Shown: positions 35,235-44,971 of the stretch, one piece after another
Layout: the number at the start of each line of letters is the position of its first letter
How positions within the stretch are numbered: position 1 is the first letter of the stretch
From: Oleispira antarctica RB-8
GTDB lineage: Bacteria; Pseudomonadota; Gammaproteobacteria; Pseudomonadales; Oceanobacteraceae
DNA: 64,000 bases
Assembly (NCBI GenBank): GCA_000967895.1
Contig: FO203512.1
Span: 2,379,350-2,443,349, forward strand
Direction of reading: 5' to 3'
Made by a program: the position numbers and the translations under genes
Notes under the pieces: model-generated
Seen by the model: only the letters and a program-made list of their open reading frames with translations
The model's database searches: none
Told to the model about the DNA's origin: nothing

Positions 35235-36515
35235 TTAATACGCCATTTTTGCTCTTGGTTTAGCAAACACTAAATGATTTACGCCAATGGAACGTTCTTC
35301 AAAACCGCCTTCGCAATAGCTTAAATAGAACTGCCACATCCGTTTGAAGTCATCACTGTATCCCAGCTCAGTTATCAACTTCGATTTCTCGTTAAAGGTC
35401 TCATGCCAAGCCTTTAACGTGCGAGCGTAATGCAAACCAAAGTCTTGCGCTTGCACAAGATTCAGATCACTGGCATCGGTACTGGCATTCACCAGAGCCG
35501 TTACCGATGGAATACAGCTACCAGGGAAGATATAGCGCTGAATAAAATCAACATCTTTACGCGCTTGATCATAACGCTGATCAGCAATGGTAATCGCTTG
35601 TATCAAGGCTATGCCATCAGGCTTTAATAACGCGCTGCAATGTGAGAAGAAGGTATTATAGAATTTCCAACCCACGGCTTCGATCATTTCAATAGACACT
35701 AGCTTATCGAATTGACCTGCGTAGTCTTTTTTAAGATCTCTATAATCTTCCAACAATAGCGTTATTTTATCTTGTAAACCTTCGTCTTCGACGCGCTGCT
35801 TAGCCAGATTGAATTGTTGCTGAGAGATCGTAGTCGTCGTTACTTTGCAGCCATAATTCTTAGCGGCATAAATAGCCAAACCACCCCAACCCGTGCCAAT
35901 TTCAACCAAATGATCATCAGCGGTAAGTTGTAGCTTTTCGCAAATAATTTGAAGTTTATTCAATGACGCCTCTTCCATACTGGCATCTGCCGCTGGAAAA
36001 ATACCCGAGGAGTACATCATGGTAGGATCCAAAAAAGCTTCAAATAAGTCATTGCCTAAATCATAATGCGCGGCAATATTTCTACGCGAACCTTTGGCAG
36101 AATTCTGATTGAAATAATGAAAGCCTTTGAGCAAGGGTTTAGAGATTAACGCTAAGCCACCTTCTAACTGATCAAGAATATCAATATTGCGCACCATAAC
36201 CCTGACCAGCATTGTTAGGTCTGGGCTACTCCAGTCTCCGGTCATAAACGATTCCGCAGCGCCAATACTGCCCCCCGTCATAATTTCGCCATAACAGCTA
36301 ACATCATGTACAACTAAGCGCCCTATTAAGTCAGTATCTTCGCTTGATTGACCAAAGCTAAAAATTTCACCATTCTCTTCAATTTGCAAGCAGCCCGAAT
36401 GCAAGTTTAATAGCTGATTATGCACCAGCTTTCTGGCAATTTTAGACAATTGACCTTTAGCAGGAATAAAGCTTTTTGTTTTTGTATCGATATTTGCAAT
36501 AGATGGCATATTCAT
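35235..36515 (-). CDS. cfa: Cyclopropane-fatty-acyl-phospholipid synthase
   Basis: 426 residues. Transfers a methylene group from S-adenosylmethionine to cis double bonds of membrane phospholipids. After the N-terminal domain come AHYDLGNDLFEAFLDPTMMY, the SAM-binding VEIGTGWGGLAIYAA, and the C-terminal YIFPGSCIP and FEERSIGVNHLVF segments. GGAG precedes ATG 36515. Last gene of a seven-gene operon with photolyase and desaturase; in related bacteria this module belongs to the singlet-oxygen sigma/ChrR regulon. Confidence 0.95.
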   Translation of the reverse strand: MNMPSIANIDTKTKSFIPAKGQLSKIARKLVHNQLLNLHSGCLQIEENGEIFSFGQSSEDTDLIGRLVVHDVSCYGEIMTGGSIGAAESFMTGDWSSPDLTMLVRVMVRNIDILDQLEGGLALISKPLLKGFHYFNQNSAKGSRRNIAAHYDLGNDLFEAFLDPTMMYSSGIFPAADASMEEASLNKLQIICEKLQLTADDHLVEIGTGWGGLAIYAAKNYGCKVTTTTISQQQFNLAKQRVEDEGLQDKITLLLEDYRDLKKDYAGQFDKLVSIEMIEAVGWKFYNTFFSHCSALLKPDGIALIQAITIADQRYDQARKDVDFIQRYIFPGSCIPSVTALVNASTDASDLNLVQAQDFGLHYARTLKAWHETFNEKSKLITELGYSDDFKRMWQFYLSYCEGGFEERSIGVNHLVFAKPRAKMAY

Positions 36516-36532
36516 AATTGTCTCCGGTGCTC

Positions 36533-37378
36533 TTAACGAGAAGTCTTATCTATATTTGAGTTATCTATATTTGAGTTGTCGGTATTAGGATGATCGTAAA
36601 AGGGCGAACGCTTTAACCAAAGTTTCAGCGCATTCCAATAAATGCCAACAACAACCTTAACGGTCATAAAGGGGTATTGAAATAATACCCTTGGCATCGC
36701 TTCATTAAATTCATGGCGCTGTAATATCAGCGTCGCATCAAAGTGTTTGTCTCCGTCATCAACCGCTGTGTCATCACTGTAATTATCCATGTGAACATGC
36801 AGACTGCTATTAGGCTCTGAAAACGCCCAACGATAATCCATATTCATCGGGTTAAACGGCGACACATGAAACTGTTTATGAAACTCAAACACATGCTTCC
36901 CTTCACCCTTCATCTGATAACTCATGCTAATTGCCTGATCAACAAAGCTCTGAGCAACGGGTAAAACATAACTGTGTTTTTCATCCCAAGGGGTATTGGT
37001 AATTTCTGCCACTATCGTTAGCAGCTGATTTTCAGCATTAAAGCAATAATAAAAAGTGACCGGATTGATGCTGTAACCGTAATAGCGCACATTAGTTAGC
37101 ATTCTTACTGCCGTTATTTCATTCGCGGCATCACCAAACTCGGTCGCTACTTTTTCAATGACCGCTGTTTTAAGATCGCTAACATTCGGATTTAAATAGT
37201 CATCGCGATTGAACGATGCCAAGTTAAATTTACCTTTAGAGAAAAACCAATAGCGCTTTAATAAACTGGGTAATTCGTCCAAGTCTAAATACATCATAAA
37301 CAGTGAGTAGTTAAGCGCATGACCAACGGGCTTGAAGCGGCGATGCCTGACCTCACCTTGATAAATAGCGCTAATCAC
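36533..37378 (-). CDS. DUF1365 family protein
   Basis: 281 residues. DUF1365 proteins regularly lie beside an amine-oxidase-like gene and CFA synthase; their reaction is not known. Family traits: [20 protein letters not shown] at the N-terminus, [18 protein letters not shown] in the middle and [14 protein letters not shown]. The start is GTG 37378, overlapping the oxidase stop (GTGA). The C-terminus ends in a repeated [13 protein letters not shown] stretch made by two 15-bp DNA repeats at 36546-36575. Confidence 0.9.
   Translation of the reverse strand: MISAIYQGEVRHRRFKPVGHALNYSLFMMYLDLDELPSLLKRYWFFSKGKFNLASFNRDDYLNPNVSDLKTAVIEKVATEFGDAANEITAVRMLTNVRYYGYSINPVTFYYCFNAENQLLTIVAEITNTPWDEKHSYVLPVAQSFVDQAISMSYQMKGEGKHVFEFHKQFHVSPFNPMNMDYRWAFSEPNSSLHVHMDNYSDDTAVDDGDKHFDATLILQRHEFNEAMPRVLFQYPFMTVKVVVGIYWNALKLWLKRSPFYDHPNTDNSNIDNSNIDKTSR
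36546..36575 (-). repeat. Two 15-bp in-frame tandem repeats in the DUF1365 gene
   Basis: Unit TTATCTATATTTGAG twice, encoding repeated NSNID at the protein's C-terminus. Confidence 0.85.
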
Positions 37379-38655
37379 AGTTCAATGCCAAACGATTTTG
37401 CAACTCGTAACGCACTATTCACACCATCTTCATGAAAACCATTAAACCAATAAGCACCACAAAAATGGCTGCGATTTTTATTGTTAATTTCACTGTGTCT
37501 TTGCTGTGCGGCAATACCGTCCATGGTAAACACGGGATGGGCATAATCGTATTTATCAATAATTTTACCCGGTGCGATTTCAGCCGTACGATTTAGTGTC
37601 ACCATAAAATCATCTGGTGCATCGGTAAAATTCTGCAAGGCATTCATGTGATACGTCACCATAGCGTACTCACTTAGACGCTGAGGAATATGATAATTCC
37701 AGGCAGCCCATGCCAGTTTTCTCTTCGGCATTAAACGACGATCGGTATGTAAAACCACTTCATTGCGCTGATAAGGAATGGCCCCTAAAATATCATTTTC
37801 ATCTTGAGTCGGTTCATCTAACATTCCCAATGCTTGATCACTGTGGCAAGCAAATACCACCTGATCAAATTCATGCTCATCGCCAGACATTGTTTTAACT
37901 GTAACCTTCTCCGCAGATCGTTTAACCGAAGCAATGGGGCTATTAAGATGGATATTATCTTTGAACGGTTGGCTCAAAGGCTCGACATACGACTGCGAAC
38001 CTCCGGTAATAACACGCCATTGAGGTCTATTATCAACACTCAACATACCGTGATTATTAAAGAATTTTAAGAAAAACTGTAATGGAAACTCCATCATCAC
38101 ATCAACAGAAGCAGACCAAATAGCCGCCCCCATAGGTACAACATAATGATTCACAAAGTGATCACCATAACCATGTTCTTTAACAAACTCACCTAACGTT
38201 TGACCTTCCGGAATAGTATCCTTTTGAACCATCTCGACGGTTTGCTTATTAAAGCGCAAAATATCTTTAATCATAAACCAGAAGCTAGGTTTGAATAAGT
38301 TGCTGCGTTGGGCAAACAAGCTGTTCAAACTGGTGCCGTTATATTCCAAAGCAGTATTTTCGTCACGCACGCTGAAACTCATTTCAGACGCTTCACTTTC
38401 AACGCCAATCTGATCCATTAATTTAATAAAGTTTGGATAGGTCCAATCGTTAAACACAATAAAGCCCGTATTAACGCCGTACGTTTTTCCACCTGACTGA
38501 ACCGTTTTAGTATGAGTATGCCCACCCAAGTATTTATTGGCTTCAAACAACGTCACATCGTGCTTACGACTTAATAAATACGCAGACAATAAACCTGATA
38601 TACCAGCACCGACTACCGCTATTTTTTGCCTTACTTGAGGCTGTGCTTCTTTCAT
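37375..38655 (-). CDS. NAD(P)/FAD-binding amine-oxidase-like protein
   Basis: About 426 residues from ATG 38655, which has AGGTGG 6 nt upstream; a GTG at 38664 is the alternative. N-terminal Rossmann FAD site [18 protein letters not shown] with GGHTHT; the C-terminal FAD loop is [20 protein letters not shown]. Proteins of this family sit with DUF1365 and CFA synthase in many proteobacteria and are proposed to act on lipids. Overlaps DUF1365 by 4 bp, so coupled. A TTATGC-type hexamer repeat precedes it at 38675-38692. Confidence 0.88.
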   Translation of the reverse strand: MKEAQPQVRQKIAVVGAGISGLLSAYLLSRKHDVTLFEANKYLGGHTHTKTVQSGGKTYGVNTGFIVFNDWTYPNFIKLMDQIGVESEASEMSFSVRDENTALEYNGTSLNSLFAQRSNLFKPSFWFMIKDILRFNKQTVEMVQKDTIPEGQTLGEFVKEHGYGDHFVNHYVVPMGAAIWSASVDVMMEFPLQFFLKFFNNHGMLSVDNRPQWRVITGGSQSYVEPLSQPFKDNIHLNSPIASVKRSAEKVTVKTMSGDEHEFDQVVFACHSDQALGMLDEPTQDENDILGAIPYQRNEVVLHTDRRLMPKRKLAWAAWNYHIPQRLSEYAMVTYHMNALQNFTDAPDDFMVTLNRTAEIAPGKIIDKYDYAHPVFTMDGIAAQQRHSEINNKNRSHFCGAYWFNGFHEDGVNSALRVAKSFGIEL

Positions 38656-38737
38656 ACCTACCACCTAATTTCTACTTATGCTTATGCTTATGTTTATATT
38701 AGTATTTATACTTATTTGTTTCGGTTGACGTACTGAC

Positions 38738-39175
38738 TTACGCCAATCTATTTTTTAGGAAAAATATAATTCGTTTCAATAAAGGAATGTGTTCATACAA
38801 CAAGGCGCCACCATCAAAATAATCGCGATGACGAACAACCTTGCCGTGTTTAAAATCGAGTTGACTGGCGCCCTTAACAGAAATCAAATGTCCGCCATTT
38901 AACTTAGGATGCTGATAAGACATGGTCCACGTCAACATTCCACTGTCTTCATCGACCCAGTGATTTTCAAAATCGAAATGAATGTAGTTAACATTTTCAT
39001 AAAGGTTGTCGAAATACTCGAACAAAGATTCAATGCCCTTTATATTATGAAAACAATCTTCAAACTGAATATCATCGCCATATACTGCATTCAATAATTC
39101 AAAGGTTAACGAGTCTCTATCGAGCGTATTATAAAGTTGTTTAAAGCGCTCTAAAATCTGTTCACTTTGCATCAT
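38738..39175 (-). CDS. SnoaL-like/NTF2-fold protein
   Basis: About 145 residues from ATG 39175 (MMQSEQILERF); the frame extends further, but that extension lies within the desaturase gene. The sequence has the NTF2-like pattern: IQFEDCFHNIKGIESLFEYF, then NHWVDEDSGMLTWTMSYQHP and RHRDYFDGGALLYEH. Fourth gene of the operon; overlaps the desaturase 3' end by 14 bp. SnoaL-like proteins of this operon have no established reaction. Confidence 0.82.
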   Translation of the reverse strand: MMQSEQILERFKQLYNTLDRDSLTFELLNAVYGDDIQFEDCFHNIKGIESLFEYFDNLYENVNYIHFDFENHWVDEDSGMLTWTMSYQHPKLNGGHLISVKGASQLDFKHGKVVRHRDYFDGGALLYEHIPLLKRIIFFLKNRLA

Positions 39176-40118
39176 TGTCTCTGCCCTCTTGTAATATTCG
39201 GCTCGGCACAGGGTGCAAGTCATGAACAATACCCATCCAGCTCAACACTTTTAATAGATAATAAGAGATGTCGATCTCCCACCAATAAAATCCTTGGCGC
39301 GCCGATACCGCGAAACGATGATGATTGTTATGCCAACCTTCACCTAGGGTTAATAGTGCTAAATAAATATTATTGCGACTATCATCCTTGGTATCAAAAC
39401 GACGTTTACCCCAAATATGACACAACGAATTAATGGTGAATGTTGAATGTGCTAGAGCAACGGTAGAAATAAAGAAACCCCAAATCAACATCTGCCAGCC
39501 ACTCGTTTCTAATGCAGGATAATAAGCTTCTAAAAATTTACCGAATAAGAAAATCCCCGTCGCAAATAGAAAAGGCACAAGAATATCGAAGCGATTAATA
39601 AATCGTAATTCAGGAAATTTAGCTAAATCTTTAATGACACTATAATCAGTTTTAAATGCATCTTCGCAGGTAAACCAACCCACATGACTCCACCAAAAAC
39701 CATTCTTTGGAGAATGTAAGTCATTATCGCCATCGGCATATTTATGATGTTTTCTATGATGGGAAGCCCACCATAGCGGACCTCGTTGTGCTGCGCTGGC
39801 ACCTAAAACAGCAAATACAAACTGCCAAAATCGATTGGTCTTAAAACTGCGATGAGAAAAATAGCGATGATAAAAGGCGGTGATTGCAAACATTCTTAAC
39901 CAGAACATAACCAAACACATAATGATCGCTGCTGGGCTCCAGCCCACGAAAAATACAAATAAACACGTTAAATGCACCGCAAAGAATGGAATGATTCTTT
40001 GCCAATTAACTTGTCTACCGTCCGTTTTCTTCAGAGTAGCCTCTGAACCTTTAATAGGCTCGGCCTCTGAATCAATCCAACGTATCGCGTTATGGCCCAA
40101 CTGCTTTAAAGCCTTCAT
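39162..40118 (-). CDS. Membrane fatty-acid desaturase (acyl-CoA delta-9 type)
   Basis: 318 residues with four or more membrane segments and the three histidine boxes of diiron desaturases: HRYFSH, HRKHHKYAD and HNNHHRF. These, with the N-terminal layout, match bacterial and eukaryotic acyl-CoA delta-9 desaturases. It would make cis double bonds that the CFA synthase of the same operon can modify. The ATG follows the photolyase stop directly (TAAATG). Confidence 0.92.
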   Translation of the reverse strand: MKALKQLGHNAIRWIDSEAEPIKGSEATLKKTDGRQVNWQRIIPFFAVHLTCLFVFFVGWSPAAIIMCLVMFWLRMFAITAFYHRYFSHRSFKTNRFWQFVFAVLGASAAQRGPLWWASHHRKHHKYADGDNDLHSPKNGFWWSHVGWFTCEDAFKTDYSVIKDLAKFPELRFINRFDILVPFLFATGIFLFGKFLEAYYPALETSGWQMLIWGFFISTVALAHSTFTINSLCHIWGKRRFDTKDDSRNNIYLALLTLGEGWHNNHHRFAVSARQGFYWWEIDISYYLLKVLSWMGIVHDLHPVPSRILQEGRDNDAK

Positions 40119-41570
40119 TTAATCATTTATTCCTTGTACAGCTGGCGATACATTCAGGTTTTTAAATAAAGCCTTGGTATGTTCGGCGGCAATTTTTAAA
40201 TCAACGATCGGAGTAGGATAACCATGTTGCATTGCTAACGCCTTACTGGGTTGATGTATGGCTTTGCCTTGGATACTGGCAAGCTCTTTAACATACTTAC
40301 GCACGAAACTGCCCTTTGGATCAAATCGTTCAGCTTGGCGGTATGGATTGAAGATTCTAAAATACGGTACGGCATCAACCCCCGTGCTTGCCGACCACTG
40401 CCAACCACCATTATTTGATGCTAAATCCGCATCCGCCAGCTTGCCATAAAAATACGCTTCGCCTAAACGCCAATCTATCTGCAAGTGCTTGGTTAAAAAC
40501 ATCGCGACAACCATACGCAATCGATTGTGCATCCAACCGGTCGTATTGAGCTGGCGCATCGCCGCATCAACAATAGGAACCCCTGTTCTACCCTCACACC
40601 AGGCTTGAAAATCTTGGTTATCTGCTTTCCAAGGCAAGTTATCGGTTAAATCCTTAAAAGGTTTACCTTTACACACTTTTGGAAAAGCAACCAAGATATG
40701 ACGATAAAATTCACGCCACACTAATTCATTAAGCCAGCATCGTGCGCCATCACCACTGACCTCAAATAATAATTCAACGTCTTGCTGAGAATGACTCACC
40801 ATCGCTTGCAAACACTGACGCGTTGTTATCACACCCAAAGCCAAATAAACCGACAAGTGACTGGTCGCATCCAAATCAGGAAAGTCTCGACTATTGTGAT
40901 AATCGCTGACGTTTTGTTCTATAAATTCATTTAAACGATCATGCGCTTCATCTTCGCCAATGGGCCATTGATCTTTGGTTTGTATATCGACATCGATCAA
41001 GTAATTTTTAAGGCAACTTATGTCGGAGGTTAACGCTAATTCCGCTTGAGGTTCGGGTTTGTAATAGAGTGGTCTTGCTAAGGCCGATACATTTTGCTGC
41101 CAATTTTTAGCATAAGCCGAAAAGACCTTATAGCATTCTCGACTGCCGTTAAGAATAGAGCCAGGGGCCACAATGCACTGATCGTGATAGCCAAAGCATT
41201 CAATATTAAGCTGAGCTAGTTGATTAACCACACTATCGCTGCACGATTTTTCATTCACTTCGTACTCGTGATTGTAGTACATGTTAGTAATGTTTAAATC
41301 GCGGCATAGACCCGCTAACGACTGAGGAACATTTAAAAACAACGCACAATCAATCACAATTAACGGCACATTCAGTTTTGCTAATTGCTCTTCTAGTTCA
41401 AACAAATGATCAACAATCAAGCGACGCTTAATCTGAGACAGTCCGTGCTTGTCCCACTGCTCGTTCGTCAGACAATAGACCGCTACGGTTGGGCCTTTAG
41501 ACATGGCGTTGAATAACGCAGGGTTGTCATAAATGCGTAAATCGCTGCGCAGCCAAACTAGGTTGTTCAT
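40119..41570 (-). CDS. phrB: Deoxyribodipyrimidine photolyase
   Basis: 483 residues. Repairs UV-induced cyclobutane pyrimidine dimers with light. The N-terminal antenna domain begins NLVWLRSDLRIYDNPAL, and the C-terminal FAD domain contains WLNELVWREFYRHI, GRTGVPIVDAAMRQLNTTGW, HNRLRMVVAMFLTKHL and DLASNNGGWQWSASTG. Typical class I CPD photolyase length. Second gene of the stress operon. Confidence 0.96.
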   Translation of the reverse strand: MNNLVWLRSDLRIYDNPALFNAMSKGPTVAVYCLTNEQWDKHGLSQIKRRLIVDHLFELEEQLAKLNVPLIVIDCALFLNVPQSLAGLCRDLNITNMYYNHEYEVNEKSCSDSVVNQLAQLNIECFGYHDQCIVAPGSILNGSRECYKVFSAYAKNWQQNVSALARPLYYKPEPQAELALTSDISCLKNYLIDVDIQTKDQWPIGEDEAHDRLNEFIEQNVSDYHNSRDFPDLDATSHLSVYLALGVITTRQCLQAMVSHSQQDVELLFEVSGDGARCWLNELVWREFYRHILVAFPKVCKGKPFKDLTDNLPWKADNQDFQAWCEGRTGVPIVDAAMRQLNTTGWMHNRLRMVVAMFLTKHLQIDWRLGEAYFYGKLADADLASNNGGWQWSASTGVDAVPYFRIFNPYRQAERFDPKGSFVRKYVKELASIQGKAIHQPSKALAMQHGYPTPIVDLKIAAEHTKALFKNLNVSPAVQGIND

Positions 41571-41586
41571 ATTTGTTTTCTCATTA

Positions 41587-42660
41587 TTAAGACGTTACTT
41601 GTTCAGCAAGTTGTTGACCACTGAGCCAAGCTGATTCAACCCCATCGAAATCGGTATTTAAATAGTCACCAATTAAGCCTAGACCTTCTTCATCCCATAA
41701 GTAGCCTTCTTTGGTCTCTATTCCTTGAGTAATACAAGAATATAACCAGCGATGGACATATGCATTAGTAATTCGCAATGGCTGCTGAAGATGCTGTTCA
41801 AGCTCTCTCATCAGCGCACCCTTCACCTGTTCATGCGTTGACTCTAAATGATCACGAGTCCAATTTTGGCTTGCCTGAACCTGTAGAATCGTTGAGCCAA
41901 CATTAAATTCACGGTTTCTACGCCCAGGTTTGCAACTCTCTTGGCTAATAGAATAAACAGTATCGCTTTTCGGATACGAGATAGCGGGCAAACCTGATAA
42001 ATCATTATCAAGTTCCAATCCCATAACCCACTGCGCGCCGACTTTAACGCTTTCCAACGCCCCTTTAAAACGGCTGCCCGCAGGCAATAGGTCATATGCT
42101 TGAGCGGGAGGTGTCGCAAGAATGACATTTTTCGCTTTTGCCAATAATTTTTCACCGCGATCATTTTCACCACCCTCATTTTCACCCCTTTCATTAAAGG
42201 TGAACAAATGCCAGATATCGTCGATGCGTTGTAGAGAACTCACTCGGGTAGAAAAATGACATTCTAAATTTTCACTCAAATGACGGGTTAATGCAGAATT
42301 TCTAGAAACAGCCACATAGTGAGTTTTATTTTGATCATCCATCCACCAAGGTGCAATTACTCCACCTGAGTGCCAGCTTTCAAGCTGTTGAGAAAATATT
42401 TCACTTTTTCCTGTAATGCTGACGCAACCAAGATCGAAGGCCATTGCCTCACCGCCATCATAAACCACTCGTTTCGATGACAAACGTCCACCCGTGCCGC
42501 GTGCTTTTTCAAACACCGCCAACTTATGGCCCAAAGCGCTTATTTTACTGGCTGCGGTCAGGCCCGCTATTCCAGCTCCAATTACAGCAAAGTCTAATAT
42601 TGGGTTTAATTCAGGACCGGTTTGATACCCTTGAGTACTTGATTTCGTTAGATCATTCAT
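41587..42660 (-). CDS. FAD-dependent oxidoreductase (renalase-like)
   Basis: About 357 residues from ATG 42660 (MNDLTKSSTQ). The frame stays open upstream to 42801, but the predicted promoter lies between, so the shorter start is preferred. Rossmann FAD site DFAVIGAGIAGLTAA followed by FEKARGTGGRLSSKR; the C-terminus ends with a YLNTDFDGVESAWLSGQQ segment, as in renalase-type proteins found beside photolyases. First gene of the operon. Contains a repeated GEN/GGEN stretch from 15-bp DNA repeats at 42161-42190. Confidence 0.85.
   Translation of the reverse strand: MNDLTKSSTQGYQTGPELNPILDFAVIGAGIAGLTAASKISALGHKLAVFEKARGTGGRLSSKRVVYDGGEAMAFDLGCVSITGKSEIFSQQLESWHSGGVIAPWWMDDQNKTHYVAVSRNSALTRHLSENLECHFSTRVSSLQRIDDIWHLFTFNERGENEGGENDRGEKLLAKAKNVILATPPAQAYDLLPAGSRFKGALESVKVGAQWVMGLELDNDLSGLPAISYPKSDTVYSISQESCKPGRRNREFNVGSTILQVQASQNWTRDHLESTHEQVKGALMRELEQHLQQPLRITNAYVHRWLYSCITQGIETKEGYLWDEEGLGLIGDYLNTDFDGVESAWLSGQQLAEQVTS
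42161..42190 (-). repeat. Two 15-bp in-frame repeats in the FAD oxidoreductase gene
   Basis: TCATTTTCACCACCC and TCATTTTCACCCCTT in tandem, encoding a GENEGGENDRGE-like loop. Confidence 0.8.
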
Positions 42661-42695
42661 TTTTATAAATTCAATATAATGGTATATATAAAAAA

Positions 42696-42721
42696 TACGC
42701 CAAAAATCAATATTTGGATCA
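42696..42721 (-). promoter_or_regulatory. ECF (RpoE/ChrR-type) promoter of the photolyase-CFA operon
   Basis: Minus strand TGATCC (42721-42716), 16 bp, CGTA (42699-42696), about 36 bp before the chosen ATG. TGATCC is the known -35 core of Rhodobacter RpoE/ChrR promoters. The same layout occurs at 44138-44163. Confidence 0.72.
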
Positions 42722-42826
42722 CCCTTCATAAAGTATCTTTTATTGATTAATACTTTACCAGCCGTCAGCATTGCTTTAGATTTGCTTGGCGTATACGACA
42801 TTTAATAATTACACAGTGGTATAATT

Positions 42827-43450
42827 TTGACTAAGAGCACTCAGTCCAATGCTCAATATCTAAACCAGTTAGTTTTGCAAATAGCACAACATAATGAACA
42901 AGCCTACTTAGAATTGTTTGAATCCTGTGCCGGCCGCTTAAAGGCCTATGCTATTAAATGCGGGTCCAATCCGTCGGATGCGGAAGACCTGCTACAAGAA
43001 TGCATGCTCACGGTTTGGAATAAAGCACCCCAATTTAATCCCAAGGCTGCGTCAGCGATGACTTGGATGTATACCATCATCCGTAATCGACGCATCGACC
43101 TATTACGCAAAGAAAAGCCCAACTTAATTCAATCGTTTGATTTATGGCCCGATGGTGATTTTGAACTTGCCTATTCCGATCAATTTGCCTCATCTCAACT
43201 AGATGATGATGTTGAAGGTGATCTGAATGTGAACCTCGTGCGTATACTGATTGAATCGCTACCCGAAGAGCAGAGACAAATCGTTTATAAGGTGTACTTT
43301 GAAGGTAAATCTCACAGTGAGATATCCCTTGATCTTGGCTTACCCCTTGGCACCATTAAGTCTCGCTTACGCTTGGCAATGAAAAAACTTGATAACCTTG
43401 CGAAAGAGCAAATGACATGGCTAATTATCATCCTGCTGACGAACTTTTAA
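42827..43450 (+). CDS. ECF sigma factor (ChrR-associated, RpoE/ECF11-like)
   Basis: 207 residues with sigma-70 region 2 (DAEDLLQECMLTVWNKAPQF, MTWMYTIIRNRRIDLLRKEK) and region 4 (LPEEQRQIVYKVYFEGKSHS, EISLDLGLPLGTIKSRLRLA). Starts at TTG 42827 with a weak AGTGG 7 nt upstream; no in-frame ATG exists nearby. The anti-sigma gene begins inside its 3' end (34-nt overlap), so the pair is translationally coupled. By family it is released by singlet oxygen and drives the divergent operon. Confidence 0.9.
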   Translation: MTKSTQSNAQYLNQLVLQIAQHNEQAYLELFESCAGRLKAYAIKCGSNPSDAEDLLQECMLTVWNKAPQFNPKAASAMTWMYTIIRNRRIDLLRKEKPNLIQSFDLWPDGDFELAYSDQFASSQLDDDVEGDLNVNLVRILIESLPEEQRQIVYKVYFEGKSHSEISLDLGLPLGTIKSRLRLAMKKLDNLAKEQMTWLIIILLTNF

Positions 43451-44124
43451 TGCAATTTGCGGCGGGTCAACTGACCAACGCATTGGGCATTCAGGCAGCT
43501 TGTCATATCGAAAGCTGCCAACAATGCCATCATAAAGTTCGCTTATATGAACAACTGGGAGGAGACTTAATTGATATCTCAACTCCTGCCGAGCTTGAAC
43601 CTAATGCAAAATCAAGGCTGCTAAGCAACCTAAAGATGCAACGTTCCGGCGCGCAATCAGATTCTGAAGAATCAAAAAACAACGATGCGAATGTATTTCA
43701 TACGCTAGACGGTCTGTATAAAGAACAGCTTGCCAACGCCAACCAAAGGTTGCCTCGGCCACTGCGTCGCTTTCTGCCTGATTATTATGAAAATTTACCG
43801 TGGAAGGGGTTTAGCAAGAGCATTCAAAGCTATGATCTGCCCTTTTCAGATGATAACTACATTGCGCGCTTTTATAAAATTGCCGCAGGCAAAGAGCTGC
43901 CCCAACATACGCACAAAGGTAATGAATTTACCTTAGTGATGTCTGGGAGTTTTTCAGACTTATCGGGAGATTATCACCCAGGAGATTTTGTTTTAGCTGA
44001 TACCAGCACTCATCATCAGCCGAAAGCTCATGAAAGAGAAGACTGTATTTGCTTTGCCGTAACCGATGCACCGTTAAAAATGACGGGCTTTTTTGGTCGA
44101 ATGCTAAACCCTTTCATGAAATAA
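43417..44124 (+). CDS. chrR: Zinc anti-sigma factor ChrR
   Basis: 235 residues. The N-terminal anti-sigma domain has the zinc ligands H5, H30, C34 and C37 (CHIESCQQCHHK), matching Rhodobacter ChrR H6/H31/C35/C38 with an offset of one. The C-terminal cupin domain has LPQHTHKGNEFTLV and GDYHPGDF. It holds the sigma factor inactive until singlet oxygen or organic peroxide acts. ATG 43417 overlaps the sigma gene. Confidence 0.93.
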   Translation: MANYHPADELLMQFAAGQLTNALGIQAACHIESCQQCHHKVRLYEQLGGDLIDISTPAELEPNAKSRLLSNLKMQRSGAQSDSEESKNNDANVFHTLDGLYKEQLANANQRLPRPLRRFLPDYYENLPWKGFSKSIQSYDLPFSDDNYIARFYKIAAGKELPQHTHKGNEFTLVMSGSFSDLSGDYHPGDFVLADTSTHHQPKAHEREDCICFAVTDAPLKMTGFFGRMLNPFMK

Positions 44125-44137
44125 GTTATCTCTTTAG

Positions 44138-44163
44138 TAATCCATTTTTTCCATTACTGCGTA
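44138..44163 (+). promoter_or_regulatory. ECF (RpoE/ChrR-type) promoter of the SDR-DUF2878-DUF3833 operon
   Basis: TAATCC (44138-44143), 16 bp, CGTA (44160-44163), 44 bp before the SDR ATG. Same spacing as the promoter at 42696-42721 with one base changed in the -35. Confidence 0.6.
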
Positions 44164-44206
44164 TATTAAAGTATCAGTAATGAGAAAATAGGTTAGGGAA
44201 GAGATT

Positions 44207-44971
44207 ATGATCCGCAATGAAATTATCTGGATTACCGGTGCTAGCAGCGGCATTGGTCGAGCACTGGCTAAGCAATTAGCGCAGCAAGACAACAAGGTCA
44301 TTGCCTCTGGACGCAACCGTGAAGCACTTGCAGACCTAGCACTCGAATCTGACAATATTTTTCCTCTAATATGTGATTTAGTTAAAGACAATAAAGACAG
44401 TATTCAACAGTCTTTGGGGGAATTAACCGGCCACCTAGACCGCATCGTACTTTCGGCTGGCGACTGCCAGTACCTAGATATCGATCAAAACGACTGGTCA
44501 TGCATTGATCATGTTATGGCGATTAACTTTCATGGCAGCGTACGCGCTATTCAAGCCGCTTTACCGCTATTAGAAAAATCAGACAATGGCCATATCGTAG
44601 GCGTCTCCTCCATGGCCAGCCTAGCGCCTTTCACCCAAGCCGAAGCTTATGGCGCATCTAAGGCGGCACTGAGTTATTTTTTAAGCGCTTTACGCATTGA
44701 CTTAAAAGCCAAGAATATTGATGTCACCGATATCATGCCGGGCTTTATTGATACCCCGTTGACGCAGAAGAATGATTTTTCTATGCCCTTTTTACTATCA
44801 CCTAATGAAGCTAGCCGTAGAATCATCAAAGCCATTGAAAAGCGCAGCTTTACTGGCATATTCCCCAAGCGCTTGTATTGGCTCTTTAAGTTTATTGCTT
44901 TCATCCCAAAAACTTGGGTAAAAATTAATAGTCCAAAAGAAAAAGCATCGACCTCTGAAGGCGCGAACTAA
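44207..44971 (+). CDS. Short-chain dehydrogenase/reductase
   Basis: 254 residues. NAD(P)-binding GASSGIGRALAKQLA at the N-terminus, the catalytic S in VGVSSMASLAP and YxxxK (AEAYGASKAALSYF). The C-terminal helix FIAFIPKTWVK may contact the membrane. This SDR type is regularly found in the sigma/ChrR neighbourhood; substrate unknown. GGGAAGAG precedes the ATG. Overlaps the next start by 1 bp (TAATG). Confidence 0.9.
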   Translation: MIRNEIIWITGASSGIGRALAKQLAQQDNKVIASGRNREALADLALESDNIFPLICDLVKDNKDSIQQSLGELTGHLDRIVLSAGDCQYLDIDQNDWSCIDHVMAINFHGSVRAIQAALPLLEKSDNGHIVGVSSMASLAPFTQAEAYGASKAALSYFLSALRIDLKAKNIDVTDIMPGFIDTPLTQKNDFSMPFLLSPNEASRRIIKAIEKRSFTGIFPKRLYWLFKFIAFIPKTWVKINSPKEKASTSEGAN

